The notes: generated from the letters alone by a model not told the origin. Shown: positions 1-9,459, counted from the first letter of the stretch. The stretch is 64,000 nucleotides of DNA from Corynebacterium tuberculostearicum (GCF_030503735.1 NZ_CP073096.1:1550001-1614000); one strand, 5' to 3'. A program made the numbers and translations.

Positions 1-775
1 CTACCTGTGCGGTGCTGGGTGATCCGCCCAAGGCGAGGGAGGACTCCTCCCCCATGGCCAAAAGGTCAAGGGGTCTAGCCGCCATCGCCGCACACGTCAC
101 GCCGATAGCGAGCCCTATGCCCGCGATCGCGACATCTTCTGGGCCGCGGCCAAAGGTCGAGCCGATAGTCCACCGTCGCATGCTATCGAGGACGTCCGTG
201 GAATATAGACCGATGATCATCGCGCCCGATCCCAGGGCTGCGGAGACGCCGGCGCCCACCAGAATGAGCGTCAGGGGATCCTCAAACCGCCGCGAGACGG
301 CTAAGACCAGCAACGTAGTGATACCCGCACCAGCGAGCGCGAGGGTAGTCCGCATGGTGGTGGAGGTAGCAATTCCAATGACCGTGCCTAAGGCAACGAA
401 GAAGGACGCGCCTGCGGTAACGCCAATAAATCCTGGATCCGCTAGCGGGTTTCTGGTCCACGATTGCGCCAGCACACCGGCCACAGCAAGGGCCGCGCCG
501 GCGAAATAAGCCAAGAAGGTGCGCGGCAGGCGCAGGTTCCACACGATATCGCGGATATCCTGCTCCCCTGCCCCGTGCAGGGCAGCGATAACCTCCCCGG
601 GCGGAATCGAGCGGGATCCCACCGCCAAAGACGCCACCGCCAACACCAGGCTGGCGAGGATGAAGGCGACAAGGAGCATCTTATGACTCTGTGCCCGGGC
701 CACTACCGGTGTGGGGGTGCCGGTGATCGTAGGACTATCTGCTGCGGAATCCGACTGGATTTGTTGGCCGTCCAT
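1..775 (-). CDS. FecCD-family iron-siderophore ABC transporter permease (partial, 3' end outside window)
   Basis: The protein reads off the left window edge, so its C-terminus is missing. Seen: a hydrophilic N-terminal stretch of about 30 residues, then repeated hydrophobic segments, with the pairs RLPRTFLA and NPLADPGFIGV, which are hallmarks of the FecCD/BtuC permease family. The family forms the inner-membrane channel that moves ferric siderophore, haem or cobalamin. The start was set at ATG 775. An in-frame TTG at 790, directly after the stop of the binding-protein gene and behind a purine-rich stretch, is an equally good candidate. It follows the substrate-binding lipoprotein gene by 15 bases, so the two are almost certainly one operon. 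The ATPase is expected beyond the window. The substrate is inferred as iron-siderophore from the neighbours. Confidence 0.85.
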   Translation of the reverse strand, partial: MDGQQIQSDSAADSPTITGTPTPVVARAQSHKMLLVAFILASLVLAVASLAVGSRSIPPGEVIAALHGAGEQDIRDIVWNLRLPRTFLAYFAGAALAVAGVLAQSWTRNPLADPGFIGVTAGASFFVALGTVIGIATSTTMRTTLALAGAGITTLLVLAVSRRFEDPLTLILVGAGVSAALGSGAMIIGLYSTDVLDSMRRWTIGSTFGRGPEDVAIAGIGLAIGVTCAAMAARPLDLLAMGEESSLALGGSPSTAQV

Positions 776-790
776 CGTGGTTGCTGACAA

Positions 791-1738
791 TTACAGCTTC
801 TCTTCAAATTTATCTACTGCCCAGGGGATGGTCACCGGGTTCGGCATACTCATGGCATTGCCGGTATCCGTATCCAAGTAGCGCACGCGACCATCCTTGA
901 CAATGTCGAGGCCTTGGAAGGTCTTATCCTTCTTCAAGACTGCGGAGGAGCCATCGTAGTCTAGGACAAAAAGGTAATCAACCTGGTTAAGCTTCGCGTA
1001 GTTTTCTGGGGCAATGTCGACGAAGAAGCTGCCGCCATCACCCTGCAATGCATCGGGGATCTCCATGCCAAGGTCCTCGATAAATTGTCCACGCCCATCC
1101 TCCTCGGTGTATAGGCCAATTTTGCCGTCATAAGGCATGACGATAGCCGCAGACTTATCCTGCAATTCCGCGTGCTCGTGGCAGAAGTCCTCGAAGGCCT
1201 TTTCGGTGTCATCGATAAGCTTATCGCCTTCGTCTTCTTTGCCCACCGCATCCGCGATGGTCTCTACTTGCTTTTCCCAGGGCACCTGCCAGTCTTCATA
1301 GCCGTTCGGCTTGACGGTAGTAGGCGCGATTTCTTCCAGGGATTCCTTCGTGCGTGCATCCACCGCCTGGTTCACCGCAATGATCTGGGTGGGGTCAGCC
1401 GCGGTGACCTGCTCAAAGGTATCCGCCGTAAATCCAGTTGCGGTATTATAAATCACCTCAGGCTTTGCCTCGCCCAAAAGTTCCTCTGCCCAGGGGCCGA
1501 CGCCAGAAGGGTCGCTATCGCCCTCAGCACCCCACGGCGCCACCGTTACGGGAGTGATCCCCAGGGCAAGCAGCGTGTCGGCATCACCTAGACCCAGGCT
1601 AGCCACGCGCTGCTCGCTGTCAGCGTCGGTCGCCTGAGCTGTTTCATCGCCCTCACCGCGCGAGCAACCGCCTAAAGCTACGGCTCCGGCGGAAAGCATT
1701 GCTACTGCGCCCATGGTGCGACGGCCGAAAATCTTCAT
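791..1738 (-). CDS. Iron-siderophore ABC transporter substrate-binding lipoprotein
   Basis: 315 aa. Residues 1-25 form a lipoprotein signal with positive N-terminus, hydrophobic core and lipobox LGGC (Cys25). The mature part matches the FecB/FepB/TroA-like Fe-siderophore binding fold: an early segment RVASLGLGDADTLLALGITPVTV, shown here only as the family hallmark of 'level of G(L/I)xPVxV', then TQIIAVNQ and a late YLFVLDYDGSSAV. It would be anchored outside the membrane and deliver ferric siderophore to the FecCD permease encoded just downstream. A good ribosome binding site (AAAGGAGG region) precedes ATG 1738. A DtxR-like box lies about 65-80 bases upstream, so iron-dependent repression is likely. 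The exact siderophore is not readable from sequence. Confidence 0.88.
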   Translation of the reverse strand: MKIFGRRTMGAVAMLSAGAVALGGCSRGEGDETAQATDADSEQRVASLGLGDADTLLALGITPVTVAPWGAEGDSDPSGVGPWAEELLGEAKPEVIYNTATGFTADTFEQVTAADPTQIIAVNQAVDARTKESLEEIAPTTVKPNGYEDWQVPWEKQVETIADAVGKEDEGDKLIDDTEKAFEDFCHEHAELQDKSAAIVMPYDGKIGLYTEEDGRGQFIEDLGMEIPDALQGDGGSFFVDIAPENYAKLNQVDYLFVLDYDGSSAVLKKDKTFQGLDIVKDGRVRYLDTDTGNAMSMPNPVTIPWAVDKFEEKL

Positions 1739-1801
1739 GAGGTTAAGCCTTTCAATAAAGGAGGAAAATAGCCTTGCTTACCCTATAACGCATAGGGACG
1801 A

Positions 1802-1820
1802 TTAGGCAAGGCTAAACTAA
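1802..1820. promoter_or_regulatory. DtxR-type iron box between divergent iron genes
   Basis: The 19-mer TTAGGCAAGGCTAAACTAA agrees with the known corynebacterial DtxR consensus (TWAGGTTAGSCTAACCTWA) at 16 of 19 positions by eye. It lies between the binding-lipoprotein gene (minus strand) and the siderophore-interacting protein gene (plus strand), where one dimer-pair site could repress both. AT-rich sequence next to it (AAAATAGTAATTTATTAG) would supply promoter elements. Binding is inferred, not shown. Confidence 0.75.
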
Positions 1821-1866
1821 AATAGTAATTTATTAGACACATGAACCCTTCTCTACAATCGGCCCC

Positions 1867-2661
1867 ATGTCTGCGCACGAACTCATCCCCGTTACTTTGA
1901 CCGCCAATAGACGAATCCGTCCGCGCTTGCACCGGCTCACGTTCTATGCCGAGGCGTTCCGGACATACACCCTCTGCGGCCCCGATGAATTCTTTGGACT
2001 CGTCATGCCCCAAACTGGACAGGAATTTACGCCCTTTCCCGTCGACGGCATAAACCTCCGCTCGGCTGTGAGCGCGATCGACGAGGAGAGGCGGCCGGAC
2101 CTGCGCTGGTACACCATCCGCGCGCTCCACTCGGAGGCGGCCACAGTCGATGTCGACGTGGTGACACACGGTGATTCAGGACCTGGCTCGCGGTGGATTC
2201 GCCGCGCACAAGCCGGGGATACAGCGGGATTCTTCACCTGCAACGACCTGTGGCGGCCAACCGAGAAGCCACAACTTCTAGTCGCCGACGCATCCGCCCT
2301 GCCCGCGCTGCGGCACATTTTGGCCTACCAAGAAGACCATAACCCGGAAGTGCTTCGGGCCACCGACGTTATGGCCGTGGTTACCAGCAACGACGAGGTA
2401 GAACCAGGCCTCGCAGCTCGCTGGGAGGCGCGCGTACGCAGCCTGCGGATTATTCATACCCAACCCCACGAGGAGGCGGAGGCTGTCGTTGCCGCCCTGA
2501 GAGCGGACTATGCCGGTGCGCCGGGGCCAAGGTACGTATGGGCTTCCGGCGAGGGGAGGCTAGCAAAAAGCGTGCGAGGCCTCGCGGTGAATGAATGGGG
2601 CCTAGATACCGCCGACGTCACGTGGGTACCCTACTGGTTTTATGGCAGGGCCCGGCCGTAA
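1867..2661 (+). CDS. Siderophore-interacting protein (FAD-dependent ferric-siderophore reductase family)
   Basis: 264 aa, usual length for the SIP/ViuB family. Seen: N-terminal FAD-binding barrel with RWYTIRAL (the family's R-x-Y-T-x-R FAD motif), followed by VDVDVVTHGD and GPGSRWIRRAQAGD, and a C-terminal NAD(P)H-type domain with LLVADASALPALRHIL and RYVWASGEG. These cytosolic flavoproteins reduce imported ferric siderophore to release Fe(II). It is divergent from the iron ABC transporter and shares the DtxR-like box, which fits uptake followed by reductive release. The start ATG 1867 is the first in frame and begins with typical SIP sequence. Confidence 0.9.
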   Translation: MSAHELIPVTLTANRRIRPRLHRLTFYAEAFRTYTLCGPDEFFGLVMPQTGQEFTPFPVDGINLRSAVSAIDEERRPDLRWYTIRALHSEAATVDVDVVTHGDSGPGSRWIRRAQAGDTAGFFTCNDLWRPTEKPQLLVADASALPALRHILAYQEDHNPEVLRATDVMAVVTSNDEVEPGLAARWEARVRSLRIIHTQPHEEAEAVVAALRADYAGAPGPRYVWASGEGRLAKSVRGLAVNEWGLDTADVTWVPYWFYGRARP

Positions 2662-2682
2662 AGAAGTCCTAAAACGGCGAAG

Positions 2683-2717
2683 GCCCCCGCCCCGAACCCT
2701 AAGATTCGGAGCAGGGG
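2683..2717 (-). terminator. Terminator-like hairpin between SIP gene and S10 operon end
   Basis: The inverted repeat GCCCCCGCCCCGAA ... TTCGGAGCAGGGGC sits in the 72-base gap between two convergent genes. On the minus strand it is followed after a few bases by TTTT, so it most likely ends the ribosomal operon and may also act on the plus strand. Confidence 0.55.
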
Positions 2718-2733
2718 CTGCGCTGGCTAATTT

Positions 2734-3042
2734 TTACTTAGCCTTCTCGATAATCTCAACGAGACGGAAGTGCTTGTCCTTTGACAGCGGGCGGGTCTCA
2801 GCGATGCGTACGAGATCGCCGATGCCTGCGGTTTCTTCCTCATCATGCACCTTAACCTTCTTGTTAGAGCGCATGATCTTGCCGTACAGGGCGTGCTGCT
2901 TGCGGTCTTCCAGCTCGACAACGATGGTCTTGCTCATCTTGTCGGATACTACGTAGCCGGTGCGAACCTTAGGAGCGCCCTTGACCTTCTCCTTCTTCGG
3001 AGTAGGTGCCTTCTTGGAATCAGTCACGTTAGCCTCACTCAT
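2734..3042 (-). CDS. rpsQ: 30S ribosomal protein S17
   Basis: 102 aa. After a Lys-rich N-terminal extension of about 25 residues (common in actinobacteria) comes the OB-fold core with [26 protein letters not shown] and [14 protein letters not shown], diagnostic for S17. S17 binds 16S rRNA helices early in 30S assembly. It is the last gene of the S10 cluster here, two bases downstream of rpmC, and a terminator-like hairpin follows. Confidence 0.97.
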   Translation of the reverse strand: MSEANVTDSKKAPTPKKEKVKGAPKVRTGYVVSDKMSKTIVVELEDRKQHALYGKIMRSNKKVKVHDEEETAGIGDLVRIAETRPLSKDKHFRLVEIIEKAK

Positions 3043-3044
3043 GA

Positions 3045-3275
3045 TTAAGCCTCAGCTCCCGGAGCAACGGACAGGCCCAGCTCGCGCTCGCGCAGAACGG
3101 TGTAGATGCGGGCAATGTCGCGCTTAACCGTGCCGATGCGGCGGTTGTTGGTCAGCTGGCCAGTGGCCTTCTGGAAACGAAGGTTGAACAGTTCTTCCTT
3201 CGCCTCCTTCAGACGGGACTGCAGCTCAGCGTTGTCGAGCTCACGGAACTCGTGGGCGGGGGTACCGGTTGCCAT
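3045..3275 (-). CDS. rpmC: 50S ribosomal protein L29
   Basis: 76 aa from ATG 3275. The core motif [18 protein letters not shown] followed by [11 protein letters not shown] is characteristic of L29, a two-helix protein at the polypeptide exit tunnel. The reading frame is open further upstream, but ATG 3275 overlaps the rplP stop by one base (TAATG), which indicates translational coupling and decides the start. A GGAGGA ribosome binding site lies inside the rplP end. Confidence 0.96.
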   Translation of the reverse strand: MATGTPAHEFRELDNAELQSRLKEAKEELFNLRFQKATGQLTNNRRIGTVKRDIARIYTVLRERELGLSVAPGAEA

Positions 3276-3691
3276 TAGAACTGGTCCTCCTTCTTGATGA
3301 TACGGACCTTGCAAGGAAGCTTCTGGCCAGCGCGGCGCAGAGCCTCAATTGCAACGGCATCGTTTGGATAGCTCATCTCGAAAAGCACGCGGCCCGGCTT
3401 AACGTTAGCCACCCACTTCTCAACCGGGCCCTTACCGGAACCCATACGAACGCCGAGCGGCTTCTGGGTCAACGGACGGTCCGGGAAGATGTTGATCCAC
3501 ACCTTGCCACCACGCTTGACGTGGCGGTTGATGGCAATACGTGCGGCCTCAATCTGACGGTTGGTGATGTACGCCGGCTCAAGAGCCTGGATAGCGTAAT
3601 CGCCGAAGTTGATGCGGTTACCGCCCTTGGACACGCCGCGACGGTTCGGGCGGTGCTGACGGCGGTACTTAACACGCTTAGGAATCAGCAT
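3275..3691 (-). CDS. rplP: 50S ribosomal protein L16
   Basis: 138 aa, standard length. [10 protein letters not shown] at the start, [22 protein letters not shown] and [14 protein letters not shown] are L16 signatures. L16 lies near the A-site tRNA elbow and is essential for peptidyl-transferase activity. The gene is three bases downstream of rpsC and overlaps rpmC by one base. Confidence 0.98.
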   Translation of the reverse strand: MLIPKRVKYRRQHRPNRRGVSKGGNRINFGDYAIQALEPAYITNRQIEAARIAINRHVKRGGKVWINIFPDRPLTQKPLGVRMGSGKGPVEKWVANVKPGRVLFEMSYPNDAVAIEALRRAGQKLPCKVRIIKKEDQF

Positions 3692-3694
3692 GGA

Positions 3695-4438
3695 TTAGCC
3701 CTCCTGCTTCTGCTGTGCACGCTGGCGACGCTGGCCACCGCGGCGGGAGCGACCATTGCGGTCACGGCCACGGCCCTGTGCCGGAGCGTTCAGTTCGGAC
3801 TCGCGTACGCCACCGACGACGTCACCCTTGTAGATCCACACCTTGATACCAATGCGGCCGAAGGTGGTGTGGGCCTCTGCGGTGCCGTAATCGATTTCGG
3901 CGCGAAGAGTGTGCAGCGGAACGCGACCCTCGTGGTAGCGCTCAACGCGGGACATTTCTGCACCGCCCAGGCGGCCGGACAGCAGGATCTTGATGCCCTT
4001 AACCTGTGGCTGGCGCATGGCGGACTGGATAGCCTTGCGCATTGCACGACGGAATGCGACACGGTTGACCAGCTGCTCCGCGATGGAGTGAGCAACCAGG
4101 GTTGCGTTTGCGTCTACCTGCTTGACCTCGAGGATGTTGAGGGCAACCATCTTGCCGGTCAGCTTTTCCAGCGAGCGGCGGATGCGGTCAGCCTCAGCAC
4201 CGCGGCGGCCAATCACGATGCCCGGGCGGGCGGTGTGAATGTCCACGCGGACGCGGTCGCGGGTGCGCTCGATAACGACGTCGGCAATGCCGGCGCGCTC
4301 GAGGCCCTTGTTGAGGTAGTTACGAATCTTGATGTCTTCGGCTACGTAGTTCGCGTAGTCCTTATCGGCGAACCAGTGGGTCTTCCAGTCGGAAGTGATG
4401 CCCAAACGTAGGCCGTGAGGATGGATCTTCTGGCCCAT
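3695..4438 (-). CDS. rpsC: 30S ribosomal protein S3
   Basis: 247 aa. [14 protein letters not shown] start, KH domain with the [15 protein letters not shown] loop, then the C-terminal domain with [22 protein letters not shown]. The tail is rich in Arg, Gly and Gln, as in other actinobacterial S3 proteins. S3 forms part of the mRNA entry tunnel. ATG 4438 overlaps the last base of the rplV stop, indicating coupling. Confidence 0.98.
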   Translation of the reverse strand: MGQKIHPHGLRLGITSDWKTHWFADKDYANYVAEDIKIRNYLNKGLERAGIADVVIERTRDRVRVDIHTARPGIVIGRRGAEADRIRRSLEKLTGKMVALNILEVKQVDANATLVAHSIAEQLVNRVAFRRAMRKAIQSAMRQPQVKGIKILLSGRLGGAEMSRVERYHEGRVPLHTLRAEIDYGTAEAHTTFGRIGIKVWIYKGDVVGGVRESELNAPAQGRGRDRNGRSRRGGQRRQRAQQKQEG

Positions 4439-4800
4439 TACTTGGCCCCTTCCTGCTGGCTTTCGACAACCACGGTGATGTGGCTGGTGCGCTTACGAAT
4501 CATGAATGCACGACCCTGTGCACGCGGCTGGAAACGACGCATAGTCGGGCCCTCGTTGGCATAAGCCTCGGAGATGACCAAGGTGCGCGGGTCGAGGCCG
4601 AAGTTGTTCTCAGCGTTAGCGGCTGCAGAAGCAACGACCTTGGCAACTGGCTTGGAAGCACCCTGCGGTGCGTACTTCAGGATAGCCAGGGCTTCGCTTA
4701 CGGACTTGCCGCGGACCAGATCGAGCACGCGACGTGCCTTCATCGGGGTGACGCGGACGTAGCGGGCCGTGGCGGATGCGGAGGTGATGGTCTCACTCAT
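4438..4800 (-). CDS. rplV: 50S ribosomal protein L22
   Basis: 120 aa. Seen: [20 protein letters not shown] near the N-terminus and the extended hairpin with [15 protein letters not shown] near the C-terminus, both diagnostic for L22. The hairpin lines the exit tunnel, where macrolide-resistance changes occur in other bacteria. No insertion or deletion is evident here. Standard position between rpsS and rpsC. Confidence 0.98.
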   Translation of the reverse strand: MSETITSASATARYVRVTPMKARRVLDLVRGKSVSEALAILKYAPQGASKPVAKVVASAAANAENNFGLDPRTLVISEAYANEGPTMRRFQPRAQGRAFMIRKRTSHITVVVESQQEGAK

Positions 4801-4803
4801 CGC

Positions 4804-5082
4804 TTATCGACGTCCCTTCTTGTCATCCTTGACGTGACCCTTAAAGGTCTTGGTTGGTGCAAACTCGCCCAGCTTGTGGCCGACCATGGAGTCCTCGATG
4901 AAAACCGGCACGTGCTTACGGCCGTCATGGACGGCGAAAGTGTGACCGATGAAATCGGGGAGAATGGTCGAGCGGCGAGACCAGGTCTTGATGACCTGCT
5001 TGGTGCCTGCATCGTTCTGAGCATCCACCTTGTTGAGGAGGTGCTCATCGACGAACGGGCCCTTCTTAAGGCTGCGTGGCAT
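4804..5082 (-). CDS. rpsS: 30S ribosomal protein S19
   Basis: 92 aa. [40 protein letters not shown] (family core) and [12 protein letters not shown] identify S19, which with S13 contacts the tRNAs and the 30S head. Canonical length, start and position in the S10 operon, with an AGGAGG ribosome binding site before ATG 5082. Confidence 0.98.
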   Translation of the reverse strand: MPRSLKKGPFVDEHLLNKVDAQNDAGTKQVIKTWSRRSTILPDFIGHTFAVHDGRKHVPVFIEDSMVGHKLGEFAPTKTFKGHVKDDKKGRR

Positions 5083-5095
5083 TGTTTACCTCCTC

Positions 5096-5932
5096 TTAGC
5101 GCTTCTTGTTCGGGCGACGACGGCGCACGATCATGTTGTTGGAGTAACGGTTCGGGTTGCGGGTGCGACCCTCCTTGTGGCCCCATGGGGACACAGGGTG
5201 GCGACCACCCGAGGTCTTACCCTCACCACCACCGTGTGGGTGGTCAACCGGGTTCATAACGACACCGCGGACGGTCGGGCGTACGCCCTTCCAGCGCATG
5301 CGGCCGGCCTTACCCCAGCGGATGTTCATCTGCTCAGCGTTGCCAACCTCACCGACGGTGGCACGGCAACGGATGTCCACACGGCGGATTTCAGAAGACG
5401 GCATACGCAGAACTGCGTACTTGCCTTCCTTACCCAGCAGCTGGATGGAAGCACCAGCGGAGCGAGCCAGCTTAGCGCCGGCGCCCGGCTTGAGCTCAAC
5501 AGCGTGGATGATGGAACCGGTCGGGATATTGCGCAGCGGCAGGTTGTTGCCAACCTTGATATCTGCGTTTGGACCGGACTCGACGATAGTGCCCTGCTTC
5601 AGGCCCTTCGGGGCGATGATGTAGCGCTTCTCGCCATCAACGTAATGAAGCAGTGCGATGTTAGCGGTGCGGTTCGGGTCGTACTCGATGTGAGCGACCT
5701 TTGCCGGAATGCCGTCCTTGTCGTTACGACGGAAGTCGATCAGACGGTAACGGCGCTTGTGGCCACCGCCGATGTGGCGGGTGGTGATGCGGCCGTAGTT
5801 GTTACGGCCGCCAGTCTTGCTCAGCGGGCGCAGCAGGGACTTCTCCGGAGTAGAACGAGTGATCTCGTCAAACTCAGAAACGGAGGATGCGCGGCGACCC
5901 GGAGTTGTCGGCTTGTACTTGCGAATAGCCAT
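5096..5932 (-). CDS. rplB: 50S ribosomal protein L2
   Basis: 278 aa. [14 protein letters not shown] start, central [20 protein letters not shown] segment and the C-terminal [16 protein letters not shown] loop are L2 hallmarks. The conserved histidine of the HPHGGG loop, important for peptidyl-transferase function and subunit joining, is present. Located between rplW and rpsS as usual. Confidence 0.98.
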   Translation of the reverse strand: MAIRKYKPTTPGRRASSVSEFDEITRSTPEKSLLRPLSKTGGRNNYGRITTRHIGGGHKRRYRLIDFRRNDKDGIPAKVAHIEYDPNRTANIALLHYVDGEKRYIIAPKGLKQGTIVESGPNADIKVGNNLPLRNIPTGSIIHAVELKPGAGAKLARSAGASIQLLGKEGKYAVLRMPSSEIRRVDIRCRATVGEVGNAEQMNIRWGKAGRMRWKGVRPTVRGVVMNPVDHPHGGGEGKTSGGRHPVSPWGHKEGRTRNPNRYSNNMIVRRRRPNKKR

Positions 5933-5967
5933 AATTCTTCCTTTTCCTTTCGGCTCTCCGGTGGCGC

Positions 5968-6270
5968 TTAAGCGCCGCCGCCGAAGACGTCGATGGAGTC
6001 GCTGCCTTCACGGAGCGTCACGTATGCACGCTTGGTGGACTTACGCTGGCCGTAACCGGTGCGGGTGCGCTTGCGCTTACCTGCACGGTTCACGGTGTTC
6101 ACGGAGTCAACCTTAACGTCAAAGATCTGCTCTACGGCATCTTTAATCTGGGACTTGTTGGAGTCCGTGGAGACGTAGAACGTGTATACGTTCTGCTCCA
6201 TCAGACCGTAGGACTTCTCGGATACAACCGGGGCGATGATGATATCGCGTGGGTTAGAAATCTTAGCCAT
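5968..6270 (-). CDS. rplW: 50S ribosomal protein L23
   Basis: 100 aa. [21 protein letters not shown] (N-terminal signature) and [15 protein letters not shown] are characteristic. L23 sits at the tunnel exit and docks trigger factor and SRP. ATG 6270 overlaps the rplD stop by one base, so translation is probably coupled. Confidence 0.97.
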   Translation of the reverse strand: MAKISNPRDIIIAPVVSEKSYGLMEQNVYTFYVSTDSNKSQIKDAVEQIFDVKVDSVNTVNRAGKRKRTRTGYGQRKSTKRAYVTLREGSDSIDVFGGGA

Positions 6271-6923
6271 TAGTTCTCCTCCTTATCCGCGCCGGTTGCG
6301 CGGTTGATGAAGGTGTGTAGCGCCTCAACGGAGAACACAACGTCATCGGAGTAGAGAACGTCGTAGGTGTTGAGCTGGCCAGCGTCCAGGATCTGGACGT
6401 TAGGCAGGTTATTAGCGCTACGACGAGCATTGATGTCCTCGCGGCCGATGACCAGCAGCACGTTCTTGCGCTCGGTCAGGGACTCGAGGAAGGCCTTGGC
6501 CGACTTGGTGGACGGCTTCTGGCCCGGTACGAGCTCTTCGATGACGTGGATGCGCTCGTTGCGAGCACGGTCAGACAGTGCACCGAAGAGAGCAGCCTTG
6601 ATCATCTTCTTAGGGGTGCGCTGTGCGTAGTCGCGTGGCTGTGGGCCATGGACGGTGCCGCCACCGGTGTAGTGCGGTGCGCGGATGGAGCCCTGGCGTG
6701 CACGGCCGGTACCCTTCTGGCGGAACGGCTTGCGACCACCACCGCGGACATCGCCGCGGGTCTTGGTTGCATGGGTGCCCTGGCGTGCAGCAGCAAGCTG
6801 AGCGTTAACAACCTGGTGCATCAAAGCAATGGATGCCTCGGTGTCAAAGATTTCAGCTGGCAGGTCTACAGAGCCGTTGGTCTTACCCTCGGAAGTGTGG
6901 ACGTCTAGCTTGAGGTTGCTCAT
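6270..6923 (-). CDS. rplD: 50S ribosomal protein L4
   Basis: 217 aa. Contains the L4 signature around the extended loop, [19 protein letters not shown], which reaches into the exit tunnel, and [20 protein letters not shown] in the globular domain. In Escherichia coli L4 also represses its own operon. Whether that happens here cannot be read from the sequence. It overlaps rplC by four bases (ATGA) and rplW by one. Confidence 0.98.
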   Translation of the reverse strand: MSNLKLDVHTSEGKTNGSVDLPAEIFDTEASIALMHQVVNAQLAAARQGTHATKTRGDVRGGGRKPFRQKGTGRARQGSIRAPHYTGGGTVHGPQPRDYAQRTPKKMIKAALFGALSDRARNERIHVIEELVPGQKPSTKSAKAFLESLTERKNVLLVIGREDINARRSANNLPNVQILDAGQLNTYDVLYSDDVVFSVEALHTFINRATGADKEEN

Positions 6924-7576
6924 GCGTGTGCACCGCCCTTCACTGCGGTCTTAACGGTGACGAGGCCGCCGCGCGCACCAGGGATAGCACCCTTGATGAG
7001 CAGCAGGTTGGACTCGGCATCGATCTTCTGAATCTTCAGGTTCTGGGTGGTCACGCGGTCGTGGCCCATACGGCCAGCCATGCGCTTGCCCTTGAAGACG
7101 CGGCCCGGAGTAGCAGCGCCGCCGATGCCGCCAACGCGGCGGTGAGCGGCCTGGTTACCGTGAGCTGCGCCCTGGCCTGCAAAGCCGTGGCGCTTCATGC
7201 CGCCGGCGTAGCCGTGGCCCTTGGTCTTACCGGTGACATCAACGAAGGAGATACCCTCGAAGATGTCCACCTTGACCTCTTGGCCAACCTCGTATGCAGA
7301 GGTGTCGTCCATGCGGATTTCCGCAACGTGACGGCGCGGGGTGACGCCAGCCTTCTTGAAGTGTCCACCAACCGGCTTATTTGCCTTGCGTGGGTCGATT
7401 TCGCCAAAGGCGATCTGGATGGCGCTGTAGCCATCGGTTTCGGGGGTGCGAATCTGGGTGACAACGCATGGCCCTGCCTCGACGACGGTAACCGGTACAA
7501 CGCGGTTGTCCTCGTCGAAGACCTGGGTCATGCCGAGCTTCTTGCCCAGAATGCCCTTGATCTCGTTTTCACTCAT
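6920..7576 (-). CDS. rplC: 50S ribosomal protein L3
   Basis: 218 aa. [22 protein letters not shown] at the N-terminus and [27 protein letters not shown] central loop with [12 protein letters not shown] are L3 features. The loop reaches the peptidyl-transferase centre. The stop overlaps the rplD start by four bases. It lies 23 bases downstream of rpsJ. Confidence 0.98.
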   Translation of the reverse strand: MSENEIKGILGKKLGMTQVFDEDNRVVPVTVVEAGPCVVTQIRTPETDGYSAIQIAFGEIDPRKANKPVGGHFKKAGVTPRRHVAEIRMDDTSAYEVGQEVKVDIFEGISFVDVTGKTKGHGYAGGMKRHGFAGQGAAHGNQAAHRRVGGIGGAATPGRVFKGKRMAGRMGHDRVTTQNLKIQKIDAESNLLLIKGAIPGARGGLVTVKTAVKGGAHA

Positions 7577-7599
7577 TATTTGTTCTCCACCAAAGTCGC

Positions 7600-7905
7600 T
7601 TACTGGATGTTCACGTCGACGCTTGCCGGAAGATCGATGCGCATAAGAGCATCAACAGTCTTCGGGGTTGGGTCGAGAATGTCGATCAGGCGCTTGTGAG
7701 TGCGCATCTCGAAGTGCTCGCGAGAGTCCTTGTACTTGTGCGGAGAACGAATAACTGCGTATACGTTCTTCTCGGTTGGGAGCGGCACTGGGCCAACTAC
7801 ACGAGCGCCGGTACGGGTAACGGTCTCGACGATCTTCTTTGCAGAAGCGTCGATAGCCTCGTGGTCATAGGCCTTCAGCCGAATGCGGATTTTTTGTCCC
7901 GCCAC
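7600..7905 (-). CDS. rpsJ: 30S ribosomal protein S10 (NusE)
   Basis: 101 aa. [19 protein letters not shown] start, [32 protein letters not shown] core and the [20 protein letters not shown] tail are diagnostic. S10 is a 30S head protein and, as NusE, a partner of NusB and NusG in antitermination. First gene of the operon. About 0.7 kb without a gene lies upstream. Confidence 0.98.
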   Translation of the reverse strand: MAGQKIRIRLKAYDHEAIDASAKKIVETVTRTGARVVGPVPLPTEKNVYAVIRSPHKYKDSREHFEMRTHKRLIDILDPTPKTVDALMRIDLPASVDVNIQ

Positions 7906-8550
7906 GCTTATCCTCTTCCTCGCTTCCCCACTTTCACATTCCCGGCGTTTCCGGGGCGTGAAGCGGTGGGAAATTGCTTCTCGATTTCTCTATAACGTTG
8001 TCCGGGCTTGGGGCCTGACACAACGCCAGTGGTCTGACTGTCATGACGACCAAGAGGTGCGGTACATGGCAAGTGCCAGAACGCAGTGCTCTCGACGGGG
8101 TACAAGACCCGAAGTCAAAGTATTGTGAAGAGGACGGTTTTCACGCATTACACGTGGAGAGTGTCCCATTCGTCTACTGCCGCTGTTTATTTGCCATGCC
8201 CCTTCTCCGGTCCATCTTCTCGGGGTGTCACTGCTCTAACGCGGACCTAGCCCGATCGGATGACCTTCCAGTCAATGCTTCAGGTTTCCCTAAAGCATGG
8301 CGACAACGAAGGTGTCATGTTCGCTTTACCAGCTCAGCGTCTCCCCGAGGGTGTGCTTGGCGACGTCCGCCGTTAGCACGGAATCTCGGTTCTCGCTGCC
8401 CTGTTAAAGCAACCTATATATTTAAGCACGTTGGGCTGCAGTTTTTCAAACCGCACACGAAACCGTGCCAAAAATCACGTTTTGGAAAATTTTGTTGTCT
8501 CGCACCCCACGATTGCCGGAGAAGTATCTAAGCTCGGAGGCAATGGCCTC
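7906..8550. other. Gene-free region between divergent S10 and Asp23 operons
   Basis: About 645 bases with no supported gene. The open frames crossing it have no recognisable protein and poor composition. It must contain the S10 operon promoter and leader on the minus strand. A TTATAG box (minus strand, near 7990) is a weak -10 candidate, but no convincing -35 pairs with it. I see no clear riboswitch or terminator. Confidence 0.5.
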
Positions 8551-8577
8551 GGACAATTTGTCCTGCCTAGATATCTA
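8551..8577. promoter_or_regulatory. Two adjacent palindromes upstream of the Asp23 operon
   Basis: GGACAATTTGTCC (8551-8563) is a perfect inverted repeat around one central base. Five bases on, TAGATATCTA (8568-8577) is also a perfect palindrome and overlaps an AT-rich -10-like stretch. They lie about 50-70 bases before the first gene of the plus-strand envelope operon, a typical operator position. The binding factor is unknown. Confidence 0.45.
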
Positions 8578-8623
8578 AATATCGCGTTCATGCACCATCC
8601 TACAAAGAAAGGCGCAATCGCCC

Positions 8624-9103
8624 ATGTCTGAGAACAAGACTCCTGCACAAAGCACCGAAAATCAGGTTCCTGCCTCCGAGGAGCGCGAGGTCAATAACAA
8701 CCTGGAGACCCAGTACGGCACCACCACCATCGATGACGTCGTTGTCTCCAAGATTGCCGGCATCGCTGCCCGCGAGGTTTCCGGCGTGGATTCCTTGGGC
8801 GGTGGCGGCGCCCGCATGATCGGCAATATCCGCGAGTCCTTTGGTGCCTCCGAAGATGTTCGCCAGGGTGTGGACGTAGAGGTAACTGAAGGCACCGCTC
8901 GCATCGAGATCGCCATCAGCGCTGAGTACGGCGTAGCCATCCACGAGCTCGCTGAGGCTATCCGCCGCAACATCATGAATGCGGTAGAGCGCATGACCGG
9001 TTTGAGCGTTGAGCGCGTTGACGTTGTTGTCCACGACGTCAAGCTGCCGAAGGAAGAGGCCGAGGCTGAGGATCAGGCCGCTTTGAACCAGGGTCAGGCT
9101 TAA
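8624..9103 (+). CDS. Asp23/Gls24 family envelope stress response protein
   Basis: 159 aa. After a disordered polar N-terminus of about 35 residues comes the Asp23 domain: TTTIDDVVVSKIAGIAAREVSGVDSL (family start), VDVEVTEGTARIEIAISAEYG and NAVERMTGLSVERVDVVVHDVKLP. Asp23 of Staphylococcus is a membrane-associated cell-wall stress protein held by AmaP. Here it opens a six-gene same-strand cluster containing a DUF2273 small membrane protein and an AmaP-like protein, the expected partners. Start ATG 8624 follows an AAAGAAAGG ribosome binding site. Function in Corynebacterium is inferred from family and context. Confidence 0.9.
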   Translation: MSENKTPAQSTENQVPASEEREVNNNLETQYGTTTIDDVVVSKIAGIAAREVSGVDSLGGGGARMIGNIRESFGASEDVRQGVDVEVTEGTARIEIAISAEYGVAIHELAEAIRRNIMNAVERMTGLSVERVDVVVHDVKLPKEEAEAEDQAALNQGQA

Positions 9104-9108
9104 GCCCA

Positions 9109-9456
9109 ATGTCTGAACCCCGAGCACGTTTTGAGCTCGAGGTAGGCCACGCCCGTGCTATTGCGGAGGCAGTCCAGCAGGTCCGCGGTGTCGCCGCGCT
9201 CGACGGCGGTTCGTTTGGTTCGGTGAGCTTGTACTTTCCAGGCGAGCGCATCACCGGCATGCGGCGGCCTAATCCACGCGATGACCGCCACCTGCAGATC
9301 AATATCCGCGTTGATATCAGCGCCGCGCCGGACCTGTATGCCTTGGCAGAAGATATTCGGTCCGCCGCCCGTGGGACCTGTCCCGAACTGCAGCGCATTG
9401 ACGTTGAGTTTTCTGACGCCGTAGATGGCTTATCCGCTGCTCCATCGAAGGAATAG
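9109..9456 (+). CDS. Asp23-like small protein in envelope operon
   Basis: 115 aa, soluble, no membrane segment. The pattern VGHARAIAEAVQQVRGVAALDGG ... LQINIRVDISAAPDLYALAEDIRSA resembles the alpha/beta arrangement of the Asp23 fold (helix, strand pair, helix), but the sequence has diverged and I call the family only tentatively. It begins five bases after the previous gene and ends three bases before the next, so it is co-transcribed. Probably a second Asp23-type module of the same envelope complex. Confidence 0.7.
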   Translation: MSEPRARFELEVGHARAIAEAVQQVRGVAALDGGSFGSVSLYFPGERITGMRRPNPRDDRHLQINIRVDISAAPDLYALAEDIRSAARGTCPELQRIDVEFSDAVDGLSAAPSKE

Positions 9457-9459
9457 ATA

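Noticed and set aside
8043-8531. 162-codon plus-strand frame between the S10 and Asp23 operons
   Set aside because: Cys/Arg-rich low-quality protein without family resemblance or ribosome binding site. It occupies the expected leader of the S10 operon.
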